Assembly (NCBI GenBank): GCA_017434555.1
Contig: JAFRFB010000030.1
Location: forward strand, 1 to 57,652
Length of the DNA: 57,652 bases
Reading direction: 5' to 3'
From: Methanobrevibacter sp.
GTDB taxonomy: Archaea; Methanobacteriota; Methanobacteria; Methanobacteriales; Methanobacteriaceae
A program made the position numbers and the translations under genes. This document shows positions 28,024 through 35,882 of the stretch, piece by piece. Numbering within the stretch: the first letter of the stretch is position 1; each line of letters opens with the position of its first letter. Under the pieces are notes generated by a model that searched no databases, was not told the origin of the DNA, and saw nothing but the letters and a program-made list of their open reading frames with translations.

Positions 28024-28737
28024 ATGCTTCTATTAATTAGTCCTATAAACCATGAAGAAGCTCTTGAATCTATTAAAGGTGGAGCAGATATTGTTGATGT
28101 AAAAAATCCTAAAGAAGGATCTTTAGGTGCTAATTTCCCTTGGGTAATAAAAGAGATTAGGGAATTAACTCCTGAAGACAAGTTAGTCAGTGCTACTTTA
28201 GGTGATGTGCCTTATAAACCAGGTACTGTTTCTCTTGCAGCAATGGGTGCTCATGTTTCTGGAGCAGATTATATTAAAGTAGGATTATATGGAACCAAAA
28301 ACTACGATGAAGCTGTTGAAGTTATGAAAAACGTATCTAAAACTGTCAAAAATGTAAGTCCAGATACTATTGTAGTAGCTGCCGGATATGCTGATGCTCA
28401 TCGTGTTGGTGCTGTTGATCCTATGGAAATTCCAAAAGTAGCCCGTGATGCAAACTGTGATTTGGCAATGTTGGATACTGCTGTAAAAGATGGCCATACA
28501 TTATTTGATTATTTGGATATTGATAAGTTAACTGAATTTGTTGAAGAAGCTCATAGTTATGATTTAAAAACCGCTCTTGCAGGATCTGTTAAAAAAGATC
28601 AATTAAAACCATTACATGATATTGGTTGCGATGTGGTTGGTATTAGAGGAGCTGCCTGTGTTGGCGGTGACCGTAATACCGGTAAAATCCATCATACTGC
28701 TGTGGCTGAATTGAAAGAATTATGTGATTCATTTTAA
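28024..28737 (+). CDS. mfnB: (5-formylfuran-3-yl)methyl phosphate synthase (MfnB)
   Basis: Condenses two glyceraldehyde 3-phosphates to the furan precursor of methanofuran, the C1 carrier of the first step of methanogenesis. The 237-residue TIM barrel starts [13 protein letters not shown]; Lys27 in [12 protein letters not shown] corresponds to the Schiff-base lysine of this family. Further signatures are [12 protein letters not shown] near residues 57-68, YIKVGLYG near 81 and [12 protein letters not shown] near 212-223. A GGAGG ribosome-binding site at 28013 precedes the ATG, and a TATA-like stretch lies at about 27970-27990. guaB follows 13 bases after the stop. Confidence 0.94.
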   Translation: MLLLISPINHEEALESIKGGADIVDVKNPKEGSLGANFPWVIKEIRELTPEDKLVSATLGDVPYKPGTVSLAAMGAHVSGADYIKVGLYGTKNYDEAVEVMKNVSKTVKNVSPDTIVVAAGYADAHRVGAVDPMEIPKVARDANCDLAMLDTAVKDGHTLFDYLDIDKLTEFVEEAHSYDLKTALAGSVKKDQLKPLHDIGCDVVGIRGAACVGGDRNTGKIHHTAVAELKELCDSF

Positions 28738-28750
28738 GTAGGTGTTTTTA

Positions 28751-30232
28751 ATGTTTTCTAAAAAAGTTCAAGAAGCAAGAATGTCTTATACATTTGATGA
28801 TTTTTTACTTACTCCTAACGCTAGCCGTGTAGAGCCAAAGGATATTGATACTACCGTTGAATTGTCCAAAGGTATTAAGTTAAATATCCCTATTTTAAGT
28901 GCTGCTATGGATACCGTTACTGAATCAGACCTTGCTATAGCTATGGCACAGGAAGGTGGTATTGGAGTAATTCACAGAAACATATCATTGGAAAAACAAG
29001 TTGAAGAAGTTAAAAAGGTTAAAACTGCTGAAGACTTAACAATTCGTGATGTTGTAACCATTACTCCGGATTCAACTATTTTGGATGTACAAAATAAAAT
29101 GCAGGATGAATTAATCAGTGGTCTTCCTGTTGTTGACGGTGATAAAATTATTGGTATTATCTCCAAAAGAGATATCAGACCAGTTTTAAAATCAGAACCT
29201 AATAAAACAGTTAAAGACATAATGACTTCTGATGTTGTTACTGTTGAAGAACCAATTACTGCTGAAGAAGCTTTAAATATTGCTTATGAAAACAAGGTAG
29301 AAAGATTACCTGTTCTTCATGATGGAAAATTGGTCGGAATTATTACTATTAAAGATATTTTAAATCAGGCACAATACCCTAATGCTGCCCGTGACAAAAA
29401 TGGCAATTATTTGGTTGCTGCAGCCTGTGGACCATTTGATTTGGAACGTGCAATAGCGCTTGATGAAGCAGGTGCTGATATTATTTCAATTGACTGTGCT
29501 CATGCTCACAATTTAAATGTTGTTGATTACACTCAAACCATTAAAGAAAATATCGATGCTGAATTATGTGTCGGTAACATTGCAACTGCTGAAGCGGCAG
29601 AAGATTTAATAGCTAAAGGCGTAGATGCCCTAAAAGTAGGTATCGGTCCAGGTTCAATGTGTACTACCCGTATTGTTGCAGGTGTTGGTGTACCACAACT
29701 CACTGCGATTTCTGATGTTGCTGATGTAGCAGCAGATCATGGCATTCCTGTTATTGCAGATGGAGGTATCAGATACTCCGGTGATGTAGCTAAAGCTATC
29801 GGTGCCGGTGCAGATGCAGTAATGTTAGGTAATTTACTTGCAGCATCCTACGAAGCTCCTGGTGACGTTGTTGTTATGAACGGTAAACAATACAAAAAAT
29901 ACCGTGGAATGGGATCAATGGGAGCTATGACCAGTGAATTTGATGGTGGTGCTGACAGATACTTCCAAGGTTCTAAAAGTAAAATGAACCACACAAAATA
30001 TGTTCCTGAAGGAATTGAAGGTGCAGTACCATACAGAGGAACTGTTTCAGAAATTTTATTCCAATTAGTTGGTGGTTTAAAATCTTCAATGGGTTACTGT
30101 GGAGCTGAAGATATCGCTGACATGCAGAGAAAAGCTAAATTCGTTAGAATTACCAGCAGCGGTATTAAAGAGTCACATCCTCATGATTTGTTAATCACTA
30201 ATGAAAGTCCTAATTATCACTCTTTCGATTAG
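28751..30232 (+). CDS. guaB: IMP dehydrogenase (GuaB)
   Basis: Oxidises IMP to XMP, the first step to GMP. A 493-residue protein with a TIM barrel interrupted by a pair of CBS domains (about residues 95-205: [18 protein letters not shown] and [15 protein letters not shown]). The catalytic cysteine is in GPGSMCTTR near residue 303, and the flap includes [11 protein letters not shown] near 382-392. The ATG at 28751 is preferred; an in-frame GTG at 28742 overlaps the GGTG ribosome-binding site. It probably shares a transcript with mfnB. A hairpin at 30260-30285 follows. Confidence 0.96.
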   Translation: MFSKKVQEARMSYTFDDFLLTPNASRVEPKDIDTTVELSKGIKLNIPILSAAMDTVTESDLAIAMAQEGGIGVIHRNISLEKQVEEVKKVKTAEDLTIRDVVTITPDSTILDVQNKMQDELISGLPVVDGDKIIGIISKRDIRPVLKSEPNKTVKDIMTSDVVTVEEPITAEEALNIAYENKVERLPVLHDGKLVGIITIKDILNQAQYPNAARDKNGNYLVAAACGPFDLERAIALDEAGADIISIDCAHAHNLNVVDYTQTIKENIDAELCVGNIATAEAAEDLIAKGVDALKVGIGPGSMCTTRIVAGVGVPQLTAISDVADVAADHGIPVIADGGIRYSGDVAKAIGAGADAVMLGNLLAASYEAPGDVVVMNGKQYKKYRGMGSMGAMTSEFDGGADRYFQGSKSKMNHTKYVPEGIEGAVPYRGTVSEILFQLVGGLKSSMGYCGAEDIADMQRKAKFVRITSSGIKESHPHDLLITNESPNYHSFD

Positions 30233-30259
30233 GATATTGGGTTAATATTTGATGGTATT

Positions 30260-30285
30260 TTAAGAAAATACATTATTTTTCTTAA
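30260..30285 (+). terminator. Possible terminator hairpin after guaB
   Basis: TTAAGAAAA (30260-30268) pairs with TTTTCTTAA (30277-30285) over an eight-base loop, and a T-rich stretch follows. It is AT-only, so modest in strength. Confidence 0.45.
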
Positions 30286-30419
30286 ATTTTCCATTAACTT
30301 TAAATATGATGTAGTACAATATTATTACATTAGATAATTTTATGATTGTTTTTAATCATGGTAAATCTAAATGATTTACATTTTTTATTATTATTTTTAT
30401 AGAATGGAGAGAAATTAAA

Positions 30420-30689
30420 ATGGCAAGAACTAAAAAAGTTGGTATTACAGGTAGGTTCGGTGCAAGATACGGAAGAAAAGCTAAAAGATCTGTTAAAATC
30501 ATCGAAGAAAACATGAAAAAAAATCATGTTTGTCCTAAATGTGATAGACCTTATGTAAAAAGACAAGCTGCTGGAATTTGGAAATGTAGAAAATGTGGTG
30601 CAGTATTCACCGGTGGAGCTTATGTTCCTCAAACCCCTATGGCAAAATCTGCAGCACGTAGTATCAGAGACATTAAAGTGGAGGAATAG
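30420..30689 (+). CDS. rpl37A: Large-subunit ribosomal protein eL43 (L37Ae)
   Basis: An 89-residue zinc-ribbon ribosomal protein of the archaeal/eukaryotic type. It starts [19 protein letters not shown] and carries CPKCDR at Cys38/Cys41 and CRKCGA near 57-60, the four zinc ligands. It heads the conserved archaeal cluster eL43-rpoP-brix-pcc1-pfdB-DUF3194, reading without interruption for almost 2 kb. GGAGAG lies just upstream of the ATG. Confidence 0.96.
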   Translation: MARTKKVGITGRFGARYGRKAKRSVKIIEENMKKNHVCPKCDRPYVKRQAAGIWKCRKCGAVFTGGAYVPQTPMAKSAARSIRDIKVEE

Positions 30690-30692
30690 TCC

Positions 30693-30866
30693 TTGTATAA
30701 GTGTCCACGCTGTGGAACAGAAGTAGATCAAAAAAGCTACATGGACAATAAATGTCCAAACTGTAGATATAGGATTTTATTTAAAAATGTTCCAGAAGTA
30801 ACCCGTTGGGTATCTGCAAGCGTTCCTGACGGAAATATGGTCAACAGAGTCGGCCTTAAAAAATAG
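30693..30866 (+). CDS. rpoP: DNA-directed RNA polymerase subunit P (Rpb12 homologue)
   Basis: A 57-residue frame starting with TTG, three bases after the eL43 stop. GGAGG at 30680-30684 gives eight bases of spacing, so the TTG start is well supported. The product begins [12 protein letters not shown] and has a second knuckle [11 protein letters not shown], matching the RpoP zinc ribbon in which CPxC(G)YRIL is diagnostic. RpoP stabilises the archaeal polymerase assembly platform. After RILFK the sequence differs from the usual RPPVVKxVxAR tail and continues about 26 more residues, longer than many archaeal RpoP proteins. The position between eL43 and Brix is standard for archaea. Confidence 0.85.
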   Translation: MYKCPRCGTEVDQKSYMDNKCPNCRYRILFKNVPEVTRWVSASVPDGNMVNRVGLKK

Positions 30867-30927
30867 ATTTAAATCAAGATTTTTATCTTGTTTTATCTAT
30901 AATATTTTTTTACTATTTTTGATTTAA

Positions 30928-31413
30928 ATGTTAATTTCAACTTCTAGAAAGCCTTCTCAAAAAACAAGAAAGTTTTGTAAAAATTTAGCTCATTCAACGG
31001 ATTCTACATCTGTTAATAGAGGAAAAATGAATATGAGAGAACTTTTATTAAGAGCTCTTGATGAAGATGAAGTTAACTTAGCTATTGTTAATGAGATTAA
31101 AGGAAATCCAAGTAGGATTACTTTTTACTCCAATAAAGGGGAAGTATTACTTACTATTTTAATCAGTGTTACAACTACAAACGAAAGACTCAATATTTCT
31201 CCGTCACAATTGAAAATAGTCAGTGAAGTTCAAAAGTTAAACTGCTTAAGTGATATTTTGGGCTTTGAATTAGTTGATGAGGCAGACGCTAATTATATTC
31301 ATATTACTGGTGGATATGAGGACTTAATAGCTAAAATAAATTTCATTAATAAATTTGGAGATAAACTTGATTTCCAGATTAATGTTAAAAAGATTTTAGA
31401 TAAAGATGATTGA
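30928..31413 (+). CDS. Brix-domain ribosome biogenesis protein
   Basis: A 161-residue single Brix-domain protein. The N-terminus MLISTSRKPSQKTRKFCKNLA is the conserved Brix start, followed by an RNA-binding alpha/beta domain (STSVNRGKMNM and later LGFELVDEADANYIHI). It is related to Imp4/Brix1 of eukaryotes and is expected to help assemble the large rRNA. Its stop overlaps the start of pcc1 by eight bases, indicating translational coupling. No ribosome-binding site is evident upstream of the ATG, so a leaderless or internal promoter is possible. Confidence 0.88.
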   Translation: MLISTSRKPSQKTRKFCKNLAHSTDSTSVNRGKMNMRELLLRALDEDEVNLAIVNEIKGNPSRITFYSNKGEVLLTILISVTTTNERLNISPSQLKIVSEVQKLNCLSDILGFELVDEADANYIHITGGYEDLIAKINFINKFGDKLDFQINVKKILDKDD

Positions 31414-31675
31414 TAATAGTCCTTTGGAATCTGTAAAAAGTCAGATTAATATCGAGTTTGACAATTCTGATCAAGCCAAAATCATTTATGATTCAATTAT
31501 TTTGGAATTTGAAACGGCTCCTGATTACAGATCAACTATGAATTTAACTCTTGATGATAACAGCATTATTATTGATATTGATGCTCAGGATTCAACATCA
31601 TTTAGAGCTTCAATAAATTCTGCAATTAAGTGGATTAATTTATCATTACAAATAAATAATTTAACAAATATATAA
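31406..31675 (+). CDS. pcc1: KEOPS complex subunit Pcc1
   Basis: Pcc1 dimerises within the KEOPS complex, which with Kae1, Bud32 and Cgi121 makes t6A at position 37 of ANN-decoding tRNAs. The 89-residue size, the early IEFDNSDQAKIIYDSI and the ending SFRASINSAIKWINLSLQI fit the Pcc1/CTAG family. It overlaps the Brix gene and lies in the standard archaeal order between Brix and prefoldin beta. No other KEOPS gene is in this window. Confidence 0.85.
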   Translation: MIDNSPLESVKSQINIEFDNSDQAKIIYDSIILEFETAPDYRSTMNLTLDDNSIIIDIDAQDSTSFRASINSAIKWINLSLQINNLTNI

Positions 31676-31691
31676 ATTAAAAGGTGATTAT

Positions 31692-32048
31692 ATGGAAATT
31701 CCTGAAAATATACAACAGCAATTAAATCAGTTTCAACAGTTACAACAACAAGCTCAAGCTGTAACTATGCAAATTCAAACTGTTGAAGTTCAAATTCAAG
31801 AAACTGAAAAAGCATTAGAAGAATTAAAAAATACTGATGAAAATACTGAAGTATTCAAACAAGCAGGTAATTTACTCATTAAAGTAGATTATAAAGATGC
31901 TTTAGATGACGCTGAAGATAAGTTAGAAACTCTCAAGTTAAGAAAACAAACTATGGCTCGCCAAGAAGAAAGAGTCATGAAAAAACTTGAAGAAATGCAA
32001 ACTAATATTCAAGCTGCTATGCAAGGAATGGCTCCTAATGGAGCTTAA
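31692..32048 (+). CDS. pfdB: Prefoldin beta subunit
   Basis: A 118-residue coiled-coil chaperone subunit that, with prefoldin alpha, carries unfolded proteins to the thermosome. The N-terminal and C-terminal helices are Gln/Glu-rich heptads (QQQLNQFQQLQQQAQAV; ALDDAEDKLETLKLRKQTM) around the central strand segment VFKQAGNLLIKVD near residues 55-67. AAGGTGAT precedes the ATG at 31692. It is followed by DUF3194, the usual archaeal neighbour. Confidence 0.95.
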   Translation: MEIPENIQQQLNQFQQLQQQAQAVTMQIQTVEVQIQETEKALEELKNTDENTEVFKQAGNLLIKVDYKDALDDAEDKLETLKLRKQTMARQEERVMKKLEEMQTNIQAAMQGMAPNGA

Positions 32049-32072
32049 TTCTATTCTTTTTTTTAGATTATT

Positions 32073-32357
32073 ATGTCCAAACTTAAAAAACTGTCATCCG
32101 ATGATTTAGATACTATTTCTACAGATTTTGGTGAAATTCTGGAAGTTGAAGTTTCCAAAGTCATTTCAACCAAGGAACTTGAAGACCTTGATTTGGATAT
32201 TGAAATCAATTATGAAAATGATCAGCTGGATGTTGATGTCGATTTAGGCGTTTCTTTTGATGAGTTATCTGAAATCAATCAGGATATGTTAAATGAAGCT
32301 ATTGATGAAGCTTATTTGAAGTTTGATTCATATATTGATGAAAATTTCAGAGAATAA
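32073..32357 (+). CDS. DUF3194 protein, prefoldin-associated
   Basis: A 94-residue acidic protein of the DUF3194 family, usually encoded directly after prefoldin beta in archaea. It is rich in Asp and Glu (LEDLDLDIEINYENDQLDVD) and ends with EAYLKFDSYIDENFRE. The function is unknown; the constant neighbourhood suggests a role in chaperone or ribosome assembly. The conserved cluster ends here, before a long intergenic region. Confidence 0.85.
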   Translation: MSKLKKLSSDDLDTISTDFGEILEVEVSKVISTKELEDLDLDIEINYENDQLDVDVDLGVSFDELSEINQDMLNEAIDEAYLKFDSYIDENFRE

Positions 32358-32376
32358 TTATTTTTTTTAAACCATT

Positions 32377-32444
32377 AAGTATTACTTTTTATTATATTTT
32401 TATTATATTTAGTAATACTTTTTTATAAAAAAGTATTTATACTA
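32377..32444 (+). promoter_or_regulatory. Palindromic operator sites and TATA box upstream of a candidate small RNA
   Basis: The 695-base gap 32358-33052 opens with AAGTATTACTT at 32377-32387 and AGTAATACTT at 32411-32420, two copies of the palindrome seen before the P-type ATPase, 34 bp apart. A TATA-like TATTTATACTA follows at 32434-32444. A transcript would start about 25 bases later, near 32460-32465, where the candidate small RNA begins. A third, weaker copy (GTATTACTTTTGAGTAATA) lies at about 32625-32643 between the two candidate transcripts. Confidence 0.5.
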
Positions 32445-32464
32445 TTAAAACATACTATAATATA

Positions 32465-32560
32465 GTTTGAAGTTAATTTATTATAGATAGCTTAGCAACG
32501 GATGAACACAAAAATTTTTTCTGTCTTTCAAAATTCCCTCTTTCGAACTTCAAACTTTTT
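32465..32560 (+). ncRNA. Candidate small RNA
   Basis: A stretch of about 95 bases is bounded by a perfect 10-bp terminal stem, GTTTGAAGTT (32465-32474) with AACTTCAAAC (32546-32555), followed at once by a T-run. The enclosed sequence is less AT-rich than the surrounding gap (AGCTTAGCAACGGATGAACA) and has no ORF. A TATA-like element lies 20-30 bases upstream. It does not match a tRNA, RNase P or SRP RNA, and lacks the C and D boxes needed for a box C/D guide. Its identity is unknown. Confidence 0.5.
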
Positions 32561-32945
32561 TCTTATTTTTTTATTTTTTTATCTTAAACAAGTTAATTTT
32601 AGTTTTATCAATTAATTTTTATAATGTATTACTTTTGAGTAATATTTTACATACTCTAATGACATTTTCAAGCAAACTTTATAGATTTATGATTATTTTA
32701 AAGAGTCTTTTTTTAAAAAATATATTATATTTTATCTATTATTTTAGTTTGTTTAATAAAAATATTTAATTTTAAACAATATTTACTATATTTAGGTTTA
32801 ATTAAAATTTATTTATTCAAGTATAATTTAATTTTTTTAAATTATAGGTAACTTTATATACTATAATATTATACATATTATACAAGGGTTAAAAATCATA
32901 TTTTTTATACTCTCCCCTAAATTGATCATTATTTTTAATTTTCAA

Positions 32946-32977
32946 AATTAGGCTAAAATTTATTTTTTAGTCTAATT
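32946..32977 (+). other. Strong hairpin in the intergenic region, possible end of a second short transcript
   Basis: AATTAGGCTAAAA pairs with TTTTAGTCTAATT (13 positions, one G-T). A TATA-like CTTTATATACTAT at 32853-32864 could start a transcript near 32885 that includes GGG at 32885-32888 and CTCCCC at 32913-32918 and ends after this hairpin. The region between 32561 and 32850 shows no ORF, only AT-rich sequence. Confidence 0.3.
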
Positions 32978-33052
32978 TTCCTCCTATTGTTTTTATGCTT
33001 TTTTTTAAAATATTAATACTGTATTAATTAAATTAATAATTAAGGTGATAAT

Positions 33053-33739
33053 TTGATTAAAAAGATACCTGTTTTAGATTTAAAAGATGGTCAAGCAGTA
33101 AGTGGTAAATCTGGTTTAAGAGATACATATCAACCGTTACAAACAGTATTTGCACCATCATCCAATCCTGTTGAAATTGCTCAGGGATTGAAATTAAATG
33201 GAGCGGATGAACTATATATTGCAGACTTGGATTTGATTGAAAGCAATGGCCATAACATTAATGACATTAAAATGGTTAACACGATCCTGCCGGTAATACT
33301 TGATGCAGGAGTAAAAAATCTAGAATCATTTTCATTTTTCCTCGATTACGCTTTTAAAATCATAATTCCAACAGAAACATTGGAAAGCATAGATGATTTA
33401 TATGAAATCTGTGCTAAATATCCAAAAGAAAGAATTGTCATAAGCGTTGATGTAAAGGATGATGAACTATACTCTAAAAACTTGAATTTAACGCTTAAGG
33501 AATTTAAAGATGTATTGATTGACATTGATGTATCACAAATAATTCTTTTAGATATCAGTGGTGTTGGAACTGGAAAAGGATATAATGAAAAATTATTAAA
33601 GGAATTTGATGATTTAAAAGATAAGTTAATAATGGCCGGTGGATTAAATAAGGATTCTATTGATGAATTGGAAAAATTAGGTATAAAAAAAGTATTGGTA
33701 GGAACAAGCCTACATTCAGGTGAAATTAATATTATCTAA
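33053..33739 (+). CDS. HisA-like TIM-barrel protein (COG1411 type)
   Basis: A 228-residue barrel related to the histidine enzyme HisA. It opens KKIPVLDLKDGQAVSGKSG, shows ELYIADLDLIE near residues 52-62, and ends with the phosphate-binding IMAGGLNKDSIDEL and KKVLVGTSLHSG. The set of residues differs from true HisA/HisF and matches the archaeal HisA-related group of uncertain function; a role in coenzyme or sugar-phosphate metabolism is possible. The start is TTG, with AAGGTGAT at 33042-33049 at good spacing. It converges on the 59-residue membrane-protein gene with a short overlap. Confidence 0.82.
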   Translation: MIKKIPVLDLKDGQAVSGKSGLRDTYQPLQTVFAPSSNPVEIAQGLKLNGADELYIADLDLIESNGHNINDIKMVNTILPVILDAGVKNLESFSFFLDYAFKIIIPTETLESIDDLYEICAKYPKERIVISVDVKDDELYSKNLNLTLKEFKDVLIDIDVSQIILLDISGVGTGKGYNEKLLKEFDDLKDKLIMAGGLNKDSIDELEKLGIKKVLVGTSLHSGEINII

Positions 33740-33915
33740 ATAAGTGAGCTTAAAACAACATAAGGGAAAGCACACGCTACAACAAATAATACAATGCCTA
33801 ATCCCAGTTTAGGATTGTTATCATCCAAGATACCGGACATTACAAATAATAATCCGAAAAATCCGAAAAATACAGGTAATATATGAGAAAATATTGTTGT
33901 TCCAGTTATTGCCAT
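33736..33915 (-). CDS. Small membrane protein, 59 residues, unknown
   Basis: A minus-strand frame starts ATG at 33915, with AGTGATT just upstream as ribosome-binding site, and stops TAG at 33736-33738. The product starts MAITGTTIFSHILPVFFGFF and is two hydrophobic helices (about 9-28 and 38-57) around a polar turn with DDNNPKLGLG. I do not recognise the family. The clean two-helix design, the ribosome-binding site and the four-base overlap with the convergent HisA-like gene argue for a real gene. It fills what would otherwise be a gap before the CDF gene; bases 33916-34121 hold only AT-rich promoter sequence. Confidence 0.65.
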   Translation of the reverse strand: MAITGTTIFSHILPVFFGFFGLLFVMSGILDDNNPKLGLGIVLFVVACAFPYVVLSSLI

Positions 33916-34121
33916 TTTTAATCACTAATATTCTTTTAATTTTTAAATTATATAAATCTAATTATATGTTTAAATGTATTTGGCTTCTTTAATCATACTC
34001 TTTGGAAAAATATTCATTGTTAACCTCAATTGTAATTTTTTGAAAAATAAAATATACTTTATTTTTTCTTTTTTTTGTTTTAACTAACTTTTTTATTCTA
34101 TTAATGTTAAATTAAATAATT

Positions 34122-34970
34122 ATGAGAATTGATACGCATCATCATCACAAAAAAGCCGGAAAAAATTTGGCTTTTGTATTTTTCATGAATCTTACATTTA
34201 ACATAATTGTCATTGCAGGTGGGATTGCAACCAACAGTATGGCAATTTTGGCAGACTGCATTCATGACATGTCAGATACTATTTCAATTGCTATTGCATG
34301 GCTTTTAGAGAAAGTATCTCAAAAGGATTCATCTGATAGCTATTCTTATGGTTATCAAAGATTTTCTATTCTCGGTGCGGTCATCACTTCTATTTTTGTA
34401 ATTGTAATGGCATTTGTAATACTTTCAGAGGCTATTCCGAGATTGTTTAATCCGGAAGGAGTTGATGCCGGTGGAATGCTTATAGTTGCCATTATAGGAT
34501 TAATATTTAAATCAATTTCTGTATGGAAGCTTCATGATGGAGAAACATTTAATGAAAAGGCTATTTTATTCCATCAGCTTGGAGATGTATTTGAATGGTT
34601 AACAATATTGATATTAAGTATTATTCTAATATTTTGGGATGGAGCACCATATCTGGATCCATTTATATCAATCGGTATTGCATTATGGTTAATATTTAAC
34701 TTGGGAAGAAATCTATATAAATCTCTTCAGGTATTGCTTCAAAAAACACCGGACAATTTTGATGTTAATGAATTTAAAACCAGTATTTTGGCTATTGAAG
34801 GAATTAATGCAATAGATGATTTTCATATCTGGTCACTTGACGGCATTGATTCTGTCATGACACTTAAAGTGGCTGCTGATAAGGGATATAATCAGGAAAA
34901 TATTAAAAAAGAGATTTATAGTATTTCAAATAGATATCATGTTGTAGATATCACAATTGAATTTGACTAG
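34122..34970 (+). CDS. Cation diffusion facilitator (Zn/Co/Cd/Ni-type exporter)
   Basis: A 282-residue metal/proton antiporter. It begins with a His run (THHHHKK, residues 5-11), followed by membrane helices. Metal-site residues appear in ADCIHDMSD near residues 46-54 and HQLGDVFEW near 147-155, the two HxxxD motifs typical of Zn-type CDF proteins. The last 80 residues form the cytoplasmic metal-binding domain (IDDFHIWSLDG). No ribosome-binding site is seen, so it may be leaderless. A second metal exporter in the window is the P-type ATPase at 16.4 kb, but this gene lacks the 13-bp palindrome. Confidence 0.92.
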   Translation: MRIDTHHHHKKAGKNLAFVFFMNLTFNIIVIAGGIATNSMAILADCIHDMSDTISIAIAWLLEKVSQKDSSDSYSYGYQRFSILGAVITSIFVIVMAFVILSEAIPRLFNPEGVDAGGMLIVAIIGLIFKSISVWKLHDGETFNEKAILFHQLGDVFEWLTILILSIILIFWDGAPYLDPFISIGIALWLIFNLGRNLYKSLQVLLQKTPDNFDVNEFKTSILAIEGINAIDDFHIWSLDGIDSVMTLKVAADKGYNQENIKKEIYSISNRYHVVDITIEFD

Positions 34971-34983
34971 TAATTTGATTTTC

Positions 34984-35814
34984 ATGACAATAGTTAGCAT
35001 CGGTCCTGTTACAAAGGACTTAATAATCAGAAAAGATAAAAAAGAATCAAAAACTGGAGGAGCCGTTTATTTCCAGTCATTTGTTTTTGATGAGTTTTAC
35101 CCAGACTATCTAATCATTACAAACTGCTCAGATATGGGTTTAATTAAGGATTTTCCGGATAAAAATAAAGTTAAATTAATTGAAAAAGATGAAACCCATT
35201 ATTTTATCAATGATTATCCGAATAATGATGATTTTCGCATTCAATCAAGCAATTTTGCAAAAATTTCCATCGCTAAAAAAGATTTGGAAAAGCTTTTGCC
35301 TGAAAATATTGATGCCTTTATCATCAATCCATTGAATGCATTTGATTTTCCAAAAGAAACTATTGATTATCTAAAAAGTTTTAATGTGCCGATTTATATG
35401 TCTCTTCAGGGATTTTTAAGATATCCTAATGAGAAAATAGGAGATAATTATTCCATAAAGCTGAAATTAACCTCAGACGTTAAAGATATAACTTCGGATA
35501 TTGACGGGCTTTTTTTAGATGAAAGTGAAGCATTAATATTATTTGAAAACAATGACTATAAAGACTTTAATATTAATGAAATTATCATTACTAACGGATC
35601 TAAAGGCTCAAGAGTCATTTCAGATGAAGAATATAAAATTGAAGCTGTTAAAAATGATAATGTGATTGACTCCACAGGTTGCGGAGACACTTATATGGCA
35701 GCTTATATTTCAAAAAAATTAACCAGCAAATCCATTTTAAAATCCGCTAATTTCGCATCAAAAATAGCCAGTGATAAACTATCCTTTTTTGGACCATTTA
35801 AAAGCGATATTTAA
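34984..35814 (+). CDS. PfkB-family carbohydrate kinase
   Basis: A 276-residue sugar or nucleoside kinase of the ribokinase fold. MTIVSIGPVTKDLIIRKDK starts the fold, GGAVYFQS near residues 25-32 is the substrate-binding GG motif, NGSKGSRV near 205 precedes the ATP site, and STGCGDTYMAAY near 233-244 holds the catalytic Asp and anion hole. The substrate cannot be told. The ATG at 34984 is used; the ORF could extend to TTG codons at 34957 or 34975. The gene follows the CDF gene by 13 bases. Confidence 0.85.
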   Translation: MTIVSIGPVTKDLIIRKDKKESKTGGAVYFQSFVFDEFYPDYLIITNCSDMGLIKDFPDKNKVKLIEKDETHYFINDYPNNDDFRIQSSNFAKISIAKKDLEKLLPENIDAFIINPLNAFDFPKETIDYLKSFNVPIYMSLQGFLRYPNEKIGDNYSIKLKLTSDVKDITSDIDGLFLDESEALILFENNDYKDFNINEIIITNGSKGSRVISDEEYKIEAVKNDNVIDSTGCGDTYMAAYISKKLTSKSILKSANFASKIASDKLSFFGPFKSDI

Positions 35815-35882
35815 TAATAAGTAAACTTTATTAATTACGGTGTCAATAATTATATATAATTTAAAGAATTTTTAAAAAATAA

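Noticed and set aside
32465-32560. Box C/D guide RNA, RNase P or SRP RNA
   Set aside because: No RTGATGA plus CTGA boxes, and the element is much too short for RNase P or SRP RNA.
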